Source: Pseudonocardiales bacterium
GTDB lineage: Bacteria; Actinomycetota; Actinomycetes; Mycobacteriales; QHCD01
Assembly (NCBI GenBank): GCA_003244255.1
Contig: QHCD01000037.1
Location: 48,215-88,846, forward strand
Direction: 5' to 3'
DNA length: 40,632 nt
How positions within the stretch are numbered: position 1 is the first letter of the stretch; each line of letters opens with the position of its first letter. Below the pieces are notes generated by a model. The model saw only the letters and a program-made list of their open reading frames with translations, did not search any database and was not told the origin of the DNA. The position numbers and the translations under genes were made by a program. This document shows positions 16,184-23,474 of this stretch, one piece after another.

Positions 16184-17170
16184 GTGACCTACCGGCTGAT
16201 CGACACCGACCCGGATCCGGAGACGGTCGCGAGCGTCACGTACGTCATGTTCACCCCGACCGGCGAGGTGGTCGCACTCGGCGAGGCGCGCCCGGTGCTG
16301 CCCACGTGCAGGGTCGCGGCCGGCGAGAGCTACCTGCTCGACACCAGCCTGCACGGACTCCTTGCCGTTGCCGCATTTCACATCCAGCGGGTGCACCCGT
16401 TCGCGGTGGACAACGACCATATGTACGCATGGGTCGAGGGCGATCCGTACGACGGCTGGCGTCCGCACGCCGACGTGCGGCACCTGATCGCACCGGCCGA
16501 GCAGCTCGTCGAACGGCTGCGAATGCAGGGCGAGCGGGAGGCGGCGCGGATCGTCGAGGATGCGACGTCATCCTATTGCGGCCAAGACGCAGCCAGCTAC
16601 TACGCGGACAACGTCCGGCTGCTCGAGCCGGCGTACCTACGCGGCACCTCGCCGCAGGCCGGATCGGGTTTCGGAGGTGACGCCGCTGCCTGGCGGGAGC
16701 GGCGGGGGATGATCGCCGAGGTCATCGACCGCGACGGGACTTTCCTCGACGTCGGCTGTGCCAACGGTCTGCTGATGGAGTCGGTGCAGGTCTGGGCCGC
16801 CGAGCGAGGGCACGTCGTCGAACCGTACGGCGTCGACCTCGCGCCGGGACTGGTCGCGCTGGCCCTGCGACGGTTGCCTCTCTGGGCGGATCGAATCGAG
16901 GTCGGCAACGCAATCGACTACCTGCCTGCCGACGGCCGGCGATTCACCTTCGTGCACACGTTGCTGGAGTGCGTGCCGGCGCACGCCCGGGCCGCGATGC
17001 TCGAGCATGCCCGTCGATCGTTGGTCGAACCCCACGGGCGGCTGATTGTCAGCCACTATGGCCATGGGGTGAGCGCCGACGATCTGACCGCACTGGGCTA
17101 CCGACCGACCGGCGAGCAGCGCCGCCCCGGCGCGTCGACGGCGTGGATCGATCAGGATCAGGAGCGGTAG
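16184..17170 (+). CDS. Class I SAM-dependent methyltransferase with NUDIX-like N-terminus
   Basis: A 328-residue protein in two parts. Residues about 1-110 look like a degenerate NUDIX-type fold (VTYVMFTPTGEVVALGEA, then HPFAVDNDHMYAWVEGD) without a full Nudix box. Residues about 180-300 are a Rossmann methyltransferase: motif I FLDVGCANGLLMES near 187-200, YGVDLAPGLVALA for the acidic loop, and IDYLPADGRRFTFVHTLLEC. GTG 16184 is the chosen start. Substrate unknown. The 3' end converges with the PPOX gene, whose frame runs on antisense through the methyltransferase domain. Confidence 0.82.
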   Translation: MTYRLIDTDPDPETVASVTYVMFTPTGEVVALGEARPVLPTCRVAAGESYLLDTSLHGLLAVAAFHIQRVHPFAVDNDHMYAWVEGDPYDGWRPHADVRHLIAPAEQLVERLRMQGEREAARIVEDATSSYCGQDAASYYADNVRLLEPAYLRGTSPQAGSGFGGDAAAWRERRGMIAEVIDRDGTFLDVGCANGLLMESVQVWAAERGHVVEPYGVDLAPGLVALALRRLPLWADRIEVGNAIDYLPADGRRFTFVHTLLECVPAHARAAMLEHARRSLVEPHGRLIVSHYGHGVSADDLTALGYRPTGEQRRPGASTAWIDQDQER

Positions 17171-17785
17171 AGCGGCGTACGACGGGCCGTAGTGCGCCTC
17201 GAGCTCCTCGATCGTCTGCTCGCGCCGTTCCAATGTGTGTGAGATCTGTGCCCGCGAGGGCACATCGGCAACGCGTGCAGTGTCGGCATCCCAAAGCTTC
17301 GAGCGCATCAAGGCCTTGGGGCAGTGATAGAACACCTCGTCGATCTCGACGACCATGACGATGGCCGGGCGGTGTCCGCGCACGAGCATCTGGTCGAAGT
17401 ACGGGGCGTCGGTGCAGAGCCGCGCCCGCCCGTTGATCCGCAGCGTGTCGCCGCGGCCGGGGATGAGCGACAGCAAGCCGACGTGTGGGTTGGCGAGGAT
17501 GTTGTGGAAGCCGTCGGCTCGGCGGTTACCGGGCCGGTCGGGGATCGCGATCGTGCGATCGTCGAGGACGCGCACGAACCCGGGCGGGTCGCCCTTCGGC
17601 GAGACGTCGAGGTTGCCCATGGCGTCGGCAGTCGCCAGCACGCAGAACGGTGACGCCGCGAGCCAGTCGCGATCGTGCGGATGCAGCGCCGGCCGCGCCT
17701 TCTCCGCGACCCGCCGCAGCGGCTCACCGAGCAGCGCGCGCAGCTGTTCCGGATCGGTCAGCTCGACCTCGTCGGGGATCGGCAT
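16637..17785 (-). CDS. PPOX-type flavoprotein whose frame runs past its expected end
   Basis: The first ~205 codons (17785 to about 17171) encode an FMN-binding pyridoxamine-phosphate-oxidase-like protein: SPFCVLATADAMGNLDVSPK, GDPPGFVRVLDDRTIAIPDR, NILANPHVGLLSLIPGRGDT and VVEIDEVFYHCPKALMRS. ATG 17785 follows GAGGAGA. Family members stop just after this, but here the frame continues about 180 codons antisense to the methyltransferase with no family likeness. One base removed near 17175 would restore an ending LYRS and TGA at 17158-17160, so a one-base insertion or sequence error is likely. Treat 17158-17785 as the real gene. Confidence 0.75.
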   Translation of the reverse strand: MPIPDEVELTDPEQLRALLGEPLRRVAEKARPALHPHDRDWLAASPFCVLATADAMGNLDVSPKGDPPGFVRVLDDRTIAIPDRPGNRRADGFHNILANPHVGLLSLIPGRGDTLRINGRARLCTDAPYFDQMLVRGHRPAIVMVVEIDEVFYHCPKALMRSKLWDADTARVADVPSRAQISHTLERREQTIEELEAHYGPSYAALPLLILIDPRRRRAGAALLAGRSVAQCGQIVGAHPMAIVADNQPPVGFDQRSTGMLEHRGPGVRRHALQQRVHEGESPAVGRQVVDCVADLDSIRPERQPSQGQRDQSRREVDAVRFDDVPSLGGPDLHRLHQQTVGTADVEESPVAVDDLGDHPPPLPPGSGVTSETRSGLRRGAA

Positions 17786-17876
17786 GCGGATCTCCTCGCG
17801 CCACGCCCGGCGGCAGCGGCGACTCAATCATCCCAACCCGCCACAGGTACCCCGACACCGCTGCCCTCCCGTCGAT

Positions 17877-17938
17877 GTTGATCATGCACTTTCGGGACGC
17901 TAAGTCGGCGTGTCGCGTCCCGAAAGCGCATGATCAAC
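17877..17938. repeat. 62-bp palindromic repeat, copy 3 (at pseudogene end)
   Basis: The best-preserved copy: 24-nt arms differ at one position only, with a 14-nt loop. It lies between the start of the PPOX gene and the truncated end of an ABC ATPase. The homologous reading of the ATPase stops at its first base, so the repeat marks the break. Confidence 0.92.
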
Positions 17939-18296
17939 AGGGTTTCTGCGAGGGGGCGCACGCCTCCGGATGGCCGCGCAACTGCGTCGGCGGGCGAGCG
18001 GCCGAGAATTTGGACACAGCCCGAGCCCGGCCGGCCGAGGCCGAACAAGAGGCGCAGCAGAGTTGTCTTACCTGCGCCATTGGTCCGAGCAGCCCGTGCA
18101 CGGTCCCCGGCGTGACCCGCATCGACACCTCGTGCAGCGCGATCACGTCGCCGAATCGTTTGGTCACCGCAGCGATGTCGACGGCGGGCTCGACGGCGAC
18201 CGGATTCGCTGCTGACTGCACGAGGGTTTCGGGTCCGGCGGCTCCTGCCACGACGGCGACGCTAGAGGCGCCAGGCGACCAGCCGGTTACGGGCAC
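17939..18296 (-). pseudogene. ABC transporter ATPase remnant, frameshifted and truncated
   Basis: Read leftward, the remnant encodes VDIAAVTKRFGDVIALHEVS and MRVTPGTVHGLLGP, the start of an ABC-2-type ATPase. In the Walker A loop one base is missing: the CCAATGG at about 18078-18084 leads to a wrong frame, while adding one base restores GPNGAGKTTLLRLLFG. The other frame continues as LGRPGSGCVQILGRSP and VRPLAET, then meets the 62-bp palindrome at 17938. The remaining two thirds (signature, Walker B) are missing, and no partner permease is nearby. A decayed gene. Confidence 0.82.
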
Positions 18297-18412
18297 GCCA
18301 ACGGCTCGTTCTGTGCGGCCGACTCGTGCAGCGGCGATCCCGGAACCGTACCGAGGCGAAGACTGTGCTGGAATCTAGGAACAACTGTCGCCGCCCGAAG
18401 GAGCCGTGTCCC

Positions 18413-19192
18413 GTGTCCCAGCCACTCGACGAGGCCGCGACCGCGCGGCTGTCCCAGGCCGACAAGGTCTTCACGTCCGACCTGTCGATCGACGAGTTCC
18501 TGCTACTGGAGTCGGTGGGTTTCGTCCCGCTCGGCCTGGTGATGGGCACCTCGGTCTACCACATCGGTTGGCAGCCGCAACGACGCCAGCAGAGCCAGGA
18601 ACTGCAGGTCCTCACCGGAGCGATGTACACGGCCCGGGAGAACGCGATGGGCCGGATGCAGGCCGAGGCAGATGCCCTGCAGGCCGACGGCATCGTCGGC
18701 GTGCGGTTGGAATGGCGTGGTCACGGCGTCAGCGCCGAGCACATCGAGTTCATTGCGGTCGGCACGGCCGTGCGGTTCACCAAGAGTCCCGGTCAGTTCC
18801 GGCGGCCCGACGGCCGGGCATTCAGCTCGCATCTATCCGGCGAGGACCTCTACAAGCTCGCGAAGACCGGTTATGCGCCGGTGGCGTTCGTGCTGGGCAA
18901 CTGCGTCTATCACGTTGCCGCACAAGGGTTCTTGCAGACGATGCAGCAGATGGGTCAGAACGTCGAGATGCCGCAGTGGACCCAGGCTTACTACGACGCC
19001 CGCGAGATCGCGATGTCGCGCATGCAGGCCGAGGCCGAACGCGATCAAGCGACCGGCGTCGTCGGCGTCAGCTTCGTCGCGTCCGAATGGGTCTGGGGCG
19101 CACACACGATGGAGTTCTATGTTTCCGGCACGGCCGTGCGGAAGATCGGCGACGCCGAGCCGATCACGCCGACACCCGTGCTGGCGTTCTGA
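18413..19192 (+). CDS. Duplicated YbjQ/DUF74-like (heavy-metal-binding domain) protein
   Basis: A 259-residue protein made of two similar halves of about 115 residues. Each has GFVPLGLVMGTSVYHIG or GYAPVAFVLGNCVYHVA, then an ARENAMGRMQAEA or AREIAMSRMQAEA helix, then GIVGVRLEW or GVVGVSFVA and an H-x-x-E-F pattern ending in GTAVR. This is the YbjQ-type fold doubled in one chain. GTG 18413 follows GAAGGAG. Metal binding is only suggested by the family name. A small partner gene begins 2 bp after its stop. Confidence 0.8.
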   Translation: MSQPLDEAATARLSQADKVFTSDLSIDEFLLLESVGFVPLGLVMGTSVYHIGWQPQRRQQSQELQVLTGAMYTARENAMGRMQAEADALQADGIVGVRLEWRGHGVSAEHIEFIAVGTAVRFTKSPGQFRRPDGRAFSSHLSGEDLYKLAKTGYAPVAFVLGNCVYHVAAQGFLQTMQQMGQNVEMPQWTQAYYDAREIAMSRMQAEAERDQATGVVGVSFVASEWVWGAHTMEFYVSGTAVRKIGDAEPITPTPVLAF

Positions 19193-19194
19193 CG

Positions 19195-19596
19195 ATGGTC
19201 TCGCCCACCGGGGACTTCGACGTGGCGCGCGCCAGTGACGTCCTGGCCGCGGCACTCGACCGGCCCGGCGGCGCTGCGATGGTTCTGGGCGCGCTCGGCG
19301 AGATCGCCGGCGTGCAGTTCGAGCCGGAGCAACCCGGCAAGCTGTTTCGGCGTGGAGCGCCCGCCCGGCTGACGGTGGGCGACTGGCAGTTCATCACGTC
19401 CGGACCGGCCGACGTACGGGTTCAGGTCTGTCATGCGGTTCGCGGCGTCGCGCTGCAGACGATGACGGCCGGCCCTGCGGAGGCGAGCCGCCGGCTTGCC
19501 GAGGAGTTGTTCGCGCTCACCGACTCCGGCGGCAGCGATGCTGCCATGCAGACGCAGGCGGCGCTCTACGGCATCGCCGCCATCAACGAGATGTGA
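19195..19596 (+). CDS. Hypothetical protein, partner of the YbjQ-like gene
   Basis: A 133-residue soluble protein starting MVSPTGDFDVARASDVLAAA, with no signal peptide or membrane segment and no motif I recognise. It is packed between the YbjQ-like gene (2 bp) and the mycothiol-dependent enzyme (8 bp), so all three are probably cotranscribed. Codon use is like its neighbours, supporting a real gene. Confidence 0.65.
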   Translation: MVSPTGDFDVARASDVLAAALDRPGGAAMVLGALGEIAGVQFEPEQPGKLFRRGAPARLTVGDWQFITSGPADVRVQVCHAVRGVALQTMTAGPAEASRRLAEELFALTDSGGSDAAMQTQAALYGIAAINEM

Positions 19597-19604
19597 GGCC
19601 ACCG

Positions 19605-20336
19605 ATGGATGGCGAGCGGTACCTGGCCCATCTTGCCGACGACGCGGCGCTGCTGCTCGCCTGCGGGCGGCGGGACCTCGATGCGCCGGTCCCGTCGTGT
19701 CCGGGCTGGACGATGACCGACCTGCTGTGGCACGTCGCGATCGTCTACCGGCACAAGGTCGAGTGCATGCGCCGTGGCGCGTCGCCGACGCCGTGGCCGC
19801 CGTCGCGCACCGACGAGCATCCGGTCGACGTGCTGCAGCGCGACTACGACGACCTTGTCGCCGAGCTGCGTACCCGCGGGCCGGATGCGCCGTCCTATAC
19901 GTGGCACGCACCCGATCAGACCGTCGGCTTCTGGTATCGGCGGATGACGCACGAGACAGCGATCCACCGCGTCGATGCGCAGCTCGCATTGGGCGCCGCA
20001 ACGCCGGTCGACGCCGTGCTGGCCGCCGACGGCGTCGATGAGATGCTCGACGTCATGCTCTCGGGCGACTACTCCGACCTGCCCGTGCCTGGACTCGACA
20101 GCGCTGTGAGACTTCACGCCGGCGGCCGGGAATGGCTGGTGCACAACGAGTCCACTTGGCTGACGGTCGCTCGCGACCCGCCTACCGACCTCGCCGCCGA
20201 TGCCGTCCTGTCGGCAGATCCGTCCACTGTCGACTTGTGGTTGTGGGGACGCGCACCGCAGTCGGATCTCAACGTCGAAGGCGACGTCGCCGCGGTCGAC
20301 GCGTTACGCGCACGCATCGATTCGCTCGGGATCTGA
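19605..20336 (+). CDS. Mycothiol-dependent maleylpyruvate isomerase-family enzyme
   Basis: A 243-residue DinB-fold protein of the TIGR03083 type. VPSCPGWTMTDLLWHVAIVY gives the N-terminal metal histidine region and MTHETAIHRVDAQLALG the second His/Glu cluster; a C-terminal SCP2-like region follows (LSADPSTVDLWLWGRAP). The family uses mycothiol as cofactor and includes maleylpyruvate isomerases and thiol transferases, but the substrate here is unknown. ATG 19605 is preferred over GTG 19593. It converges with pirin, 2 bp apart. Confidence 0.85.
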   Translation: MDGERYLAHLADDAALLLACGRRDLDAPVPSCPGWTMTDLLWHVAIVYRHKVECMRRGASPTPWPPSRTDEHPVDVLQRDYDDLVAELRTRGPDAPSYTWHAPDQTVGFWYRRMTHETAIHRVDAQLALGAATPVDAVLAADGVDEMLDVMLSGDYSDLPVPGLDSAVRLHAGGREWLVHNESTWLTVARDPPTDLAADAVLSADPSTVDLWLWGRAPQSDLNVEGDVAAVDALRARIDSLGI

Positions 20337-20338
20337 GC

Positions 20339-21301
20339 TCAGCACGTGCCGTGCACGGCGGGAACCGATCCGAGCCGGCCGGCCTGGTAGTCCTCGAACG
20401 CCGCGAGCACCTCGGACCTCGTGTTCATCACGAACGGTCCCAGCCAGGCCACCGGCTCGCGGATCGGCCGGCCGCCGAGGATCAACACCTCGAGCGTCGG
20501 CTCGGCGCTGTGATGTCCGATCGTTGCGGAGACCGTCAATGAGTCGCCGTCGCCGAGGACCGCGAGCTGGCCCTTGTGTAACGGCTGTCCGGCGTCGCCG
20601 ACCGTGCCGCTACCAGCGAGAACGTAGACGAGCGCGTTGAAGTCGCTCCGCCACGGCAGGTCGAGCCGGGCGCCGGGCGACAGGGTCGCATGCAGGAGCG
20701 TAATCGGGGTGTACGTCGATCCGGGGCCGCGCGCGTCGCCGACCTCGCCCGCTATCACCCGCACCAGCGCGCCGCCGTCGTCGGAGCCGAGTACCGCGAC
20801 GTCGCCAGCGCGAATGTCCTGGTAGCGCGGCGGGGCGAACTTCTGCGCGCGCGGCAGGTTCACCCACAGCTGCACGCCGTGGAACAGCCCCCCGGAGACG
20901 ACGAGCTGCTCAGGCGGGGTCTCGATGTGCAGGATGCCCGCGCCGGCGGTCATCCACTGGGTGTCACCGTCGGTGATCTGGCCGCCGCCCCCGTTGGAAT
21001 CGCGGTGCGCCATGATCCCGTCGATCATGTAGGTGACGGTTTCGAAGCCGCGGTGCGGATGCCAGGGCGTGCCCTTCGGCTCGCCGGGCGCGTAGTCGAC
21101 CTCGCCCATCTGATCCATGTGCACGAACGGGTCGAGGTCGGCGAGCGCGACTCCGGCGAACGCCCGTCGCACCGGGAAGCCCTCGCCCTCGAATCCGCTC
21201 GGTGCGCTGGTCACGCTACGCACGGGGCGCGAGGACGCGTCTGGCATCGGAATCGGGATCCGGCGCAGGACGGTGATGTCAGGCACGGTGACGGCGGGCA
21301 C
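20339..21301 (-). CDS. Pirin-family protein (bicupin)
   Basis: A 320-residue bicupin. The N-terminal metal site is complete: HPHRGFETVTYM (His81, His83) and TQWMTAGAGILHIETPP (His125, Glu127), as in quercetinase-active and regulatory pirins. GTG 21301 follows GGAGGA. Upstream is an inverted repeat that could be an operator. In the family some members are quercetin 2,3-dioxygenases and others bind regulators; the sequence does not decide between these. Confidence 0.9.
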   Translation of the reverse strand: MPAVTVPDITVLRRIPIPMPDASSRPVRSVTSAPSGFEGEGFPVRRAFAGVALADLDPFVHMDQMGEVDYAPGEPKGTPWHPHRGFETVTYMIDGIMAHRDSNGGGGQITDGDTQWMTAGAGILHIETPPEQLVVSGGLFHGVQLWVNLPRAQKFAPPRYQDIRAGDVAVLGSDDGGALVRVIAGEVGDARGPGSTYTPITLLHATLSPGARLDLPWRSDFNALVYVLAGSGTVGDAGQPLHKGQLAVLGDGDSLTVSATIGHHSAEPTLEVLILGGRPIREPVAWLGPFVMNTRSEVLAAFEDYQAGRLGSVPAVHGTC

Positions 21302-21328
21302 GGCTTCCTCCGGGACGGGCCTTGTGTT

Positions 21329-21342
21329 GTTGAAGTCTCAAC
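21329..21342 (-). promoter_or_regulatory. Possible operator upstream of pirin
   Basis: GTTGAAGTCTCAAC is a 5-bp inverted repeat (GTTGA/TCAAC) around a 4-bp centre, 28 bp upstream of the pirin start. Symmetric TTGA-N4-TCAA sites are common for MarR- and HxlR-type regulators. No such regulator gene is in the window. Weak evidence from one site. Confidence 0.35.
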
Positions 21343-21518
21343 CAGCTCCATGTGGAAGCCATTCCCTGCGTCGACCGAACGCCGCAAACCACGGCAAGGA
21401 CGGACAACTCGTTGGCCGACGCCAGCGGGGCAGGCGCCAGCGCATCGGTAGGCGCTAACTGGTACTTGTCCAGGGCTCGTTGGGCAGGGTCGCCTCCGCC
21501 CGGACTCTGGCCGAGACA

Positions 21519-21580
21519 CAGCAGCGGACCCGGTCACCGGGTCCGCTGCTGCATGGTGCGACCAGTGGGGGATTGGTCGC
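21519..21580 (-). terminator. Strong hairpin(s) downstream of the csbD gene
   Basis: A perfect 15-bp stem (CAGCAGCGGACCCGG with its complement, 3-nt loop) spans 21519-21551, and a second 7-bp stem (GCGACCA / TGGTCGC) spans 21558-21580. They lie 37-98 bp after the csbD stop and before the pirin promoter, a natural place for a terminator. There is no T-run, as usual in this GC range. The remaining gap between pirin and csbD (21343-21518) shows nothing recognisable. Confidence 0.7.
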
Positions 21581-21616
21581 AAGCCGGTCCGGGGGGTGAC
21601 CGGCCGCTTGTCGGTC

Positions 21617-21790
21617 CTACTTCTTGAAGGCGTCCTTGACGTTCTCGCCGGCCTGCTTCAGGTTGCCTTTGGCCTGATCGCGCTGGCCTTCGGCCTGCAG
21701 GTCCCTGTCGTCGGTCGCTTCACCGGTCTTCTCCTTGGCCTTACCCCCGAGCTGCTCGGCCTCGTTCTTGATCTTGTCACCGATACCCAT
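21617..21790 (-). CDS. CsbD-family stress protein
   Basis: A 57-residue, highly charged, helical protein from ATG 21790 to TAG 21617. It begins MGIGDKIKNEAEQLGGKAKE and ends NLKQAGENVKDAFKK, with the CsbD core EGQRDQAKGNLKQAGE. An AAGGAGG ribosome site 9 nt upstream makes the start clear. CsbD proteins are induced by general stress in many bacteria; the mechanism is unknown. Confidence 0.92.
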   Translation of the reverse strand: MGIGDKIKNEAEQLGGKAKEKTGEATDDRDLQAEGQRDQAKGNLKQAGENVKDAFKK

Positions 21791-22048
21791 GTGGCATGCC
21801 TCCTTCGTCGAATCTTCTCGATAGCGATGCCGGATTGATATTTCAGGTATTCCCCATCAGCGGCGAACGAACCGGCCCGTTCGGTCCTTCTCTGGGCGTA
21901 TCGCCTGAGAACGCCGAGGCGGCGGCGACATCCATCGATGCCCGGTTAACGTCCGGTTCGCGGCACAGGTTCCAGCTGCGGCCGGGGCCGCTGCGAGCGG
22001 TCCGATCGAAGCCTGTACACGGCGGTCCCCAGCGGTGACACTCCGTAT

Positions 22049-23458
22049 ATGAGCCGCCGTCATCGAGCCGCCCGATCCGTGCTCGCGGTGTACGCCCTGG
22101 GCCTGGGGCTCGTTCCAGCCACGTCCACCGCGGCCATGCCCACCGCGGCCATGCCCACCGCGGCCATGCCCACCGCGGCCATGCCCGCCGCCGCTATGCC
22201 CGCGCCGCTGCCCCTGTCCAGCGCCGACTGGACGACCTACCACTACACCGCGGCCCGCAGCGGCAACTACGCGCAGGCGACACATGTCAGCGGGCCGCTG
22301 CGACCGGCGTGGCGGCTGACCCTCGACGGCGCGGTCTACGCCGAACCGCTGGTGATCGGCGGCACCGTCGTCGTCGCCACCGAGAACAACAGCGTCTACG
22401 GGATCCGCGGGGGAGCGGTCGTCTGGCGCGCACGCGTCGGCGCACCCGCGCCGCGCTCGACCCTGCCGTGCGGCAACATCGATCCGCTCGGCATCACCGG
22501 AACGCCCGTCTACGACCCGACCAGCGGGCTGGTCTACGCCGTCGCCGAGCAGGCCGGCACGTTCCATCACCGCCTGGTCGGCATCAACCCGGCGACTGGC
22601 GTGATCAGTATCAGCCGCGAGATCGATCCGGCCGGCGCACAGCCGCGCTACCAGCAGCAGCGCGGGGCGCTGACCGTGACCGGTGGCAAGGTGTGGATCC
22701 CGTTCGGCGGACTGGCCGGCGACTGCGGGCCGTACCACGGCTATCTCGTGGGCAGCGCGCTGAGCCTGCGTGGCGCCCTAGCCGTCTACCAGACGCCGAG
22801 CGCACGGGAGGCCGCGATCTGGACGCCGCCGGGGGCGTCGGTCGACAGTGCCGGCCACCTGTACGTGTCGGTCGGTAACGGCGCATCGACGGCGCCGCCG
22901 TACGACGACTCTGATTCGGTGGTCGAGCTCTCGGGCGCCACTAAGATCTCGCTGTTCGCGCCGTCGGGCTGGGCAGGTGAGAATGCCAGCGACCTCGATC
23001 TCGGGTCGCAGGGACCCGCGCTCGTCGGCGGCTACGTGTTCATCGCGGGCAAGTCCGGGATCGCGTACACGCTGCGAGCGGGCGCGCTCGGCGGAATCGG
23101 CGGCGAGGTGTCCAGCCGCGTGCTGTGCACGTCCTTCGGCGGCACGGCGGTCGTCGGCAGCACCGTCTACGTTCCCTGCTCGGACGGCATCCGGGCCGAA
23201 CAGATCACGTCGACCGGCGGCATGCACACGCTCTGGCACACGTTCACCTCGGTCGCGGGCTCGCCCGTCGTCGGCGGCGGCGCCGTATGGGCGATGGCCG
23301 CCACGGCCGGCGTGCTGCACGAGATGGACCCGGCGACCGGTGCGACCATCACCGAGGCCAACGTCGGCGTGACCAGCCGGTTCGCGACGCCGACGCTGAC
23401 GGGCAACACCGTCATCGTCGGCACCCTGACCGGCGTGGTCGCCCTGGCGTTCGGGTAG
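22049..23458 (+). CDS. Secreted PQQ-like beta-propeller repeat protein
   Basis: A 469-residue exported protein. The signal peptide (RRHRAARSVLAVYALGLGLV) is followed by an MPTAA repeat linker (about residues 28-50), then beta-propeller blades with repeated patterns such as AEPLVIGGTVVVATENNSVY, GTPVYDPTSGLVYAV, and ATPTLTGNTVIVGTLTGVV. These resemble quinoprotein/PQQ-like blades without clear cofactor residues. It probably acts outside the membrane as a binding or scaffold protein. Its stop codon lies inside a hairpin shared with the convergent gene. No ribosome site is obvious upstream of ATG 22049; the 258-bp gap before it contains no gene. Confidence 0.82.
   Translation: MSRRHRAARSVLAVYALGLGLVPATSTAAMPTAAMPTAAMPTAAMPAAAMPAPLPLSSADWTTYHYTAARSGNYAQATHVSGPLRPAWRLTLDGAVYAEPLVIGGTVVVATENNSVYGIRGGAVVWRARVGAPAPRSTLPCGNIDPLGITGTPVYDPTSGLVYAVAEQAGTFHHRLVGINPATGVISISREIDPAGAQPRYQQQRGALTVTGGKVWIPFGGLAGDCGPYHGYLVGSALSLRGALAVYQTPSAREAAIWTPPGASVDSAGHLYVSVGNGASTAPPYDDSDSVVELSGATKISLFAPSGWAGENASDLDLGSQGPALVGGYVFIAGKSGIAYTLRAGALGGIGGEVSSRVLCTSFGGTAVVGSTVYVPCSDGIRAEQITSTGGMHTLWHTFTSVAGSPVVGGGAVWAMAATAGVLHEMDPATGATITEANVGVTSRFATPTLTGNTVIVGTLTGVVALAFG
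22126..22200. repeat. 15-bp minisatellite encoding MPTAA
   Basis: CACCGCGGCCATGCC occurs in four exact copies (22126-22185), then one diverged copy (22186-22200). The unit keeps frame and gives a flexible Met-Pro-Thr-Ala-Ala linker directly after the signal peptide. Copy number can change without breaking the gene. Confidence 0.93.
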
Positions 23459-23474
23459 GGCGACCGCGCCCTAC
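23455..23474. terminator. Bidirectional hairpin containing both convergent stop codons
   Basis: GTAGGGCG (23455-23462) pairs with CGCCCTAC (23467-23474) around a 4-nt loop. The plus-strand gene's TAG (23456-23458) is in the left arm, and the minus-strand gene's stop (CTA at 23471-23473) is the mirror position in the right arm. Confidence 0.65.

Noticed and set aside
641..17938. 62-bp repeats as a CRISPR array
   Set aside because: Copies are kilobases apart and palindromic without spacers or cas genes.
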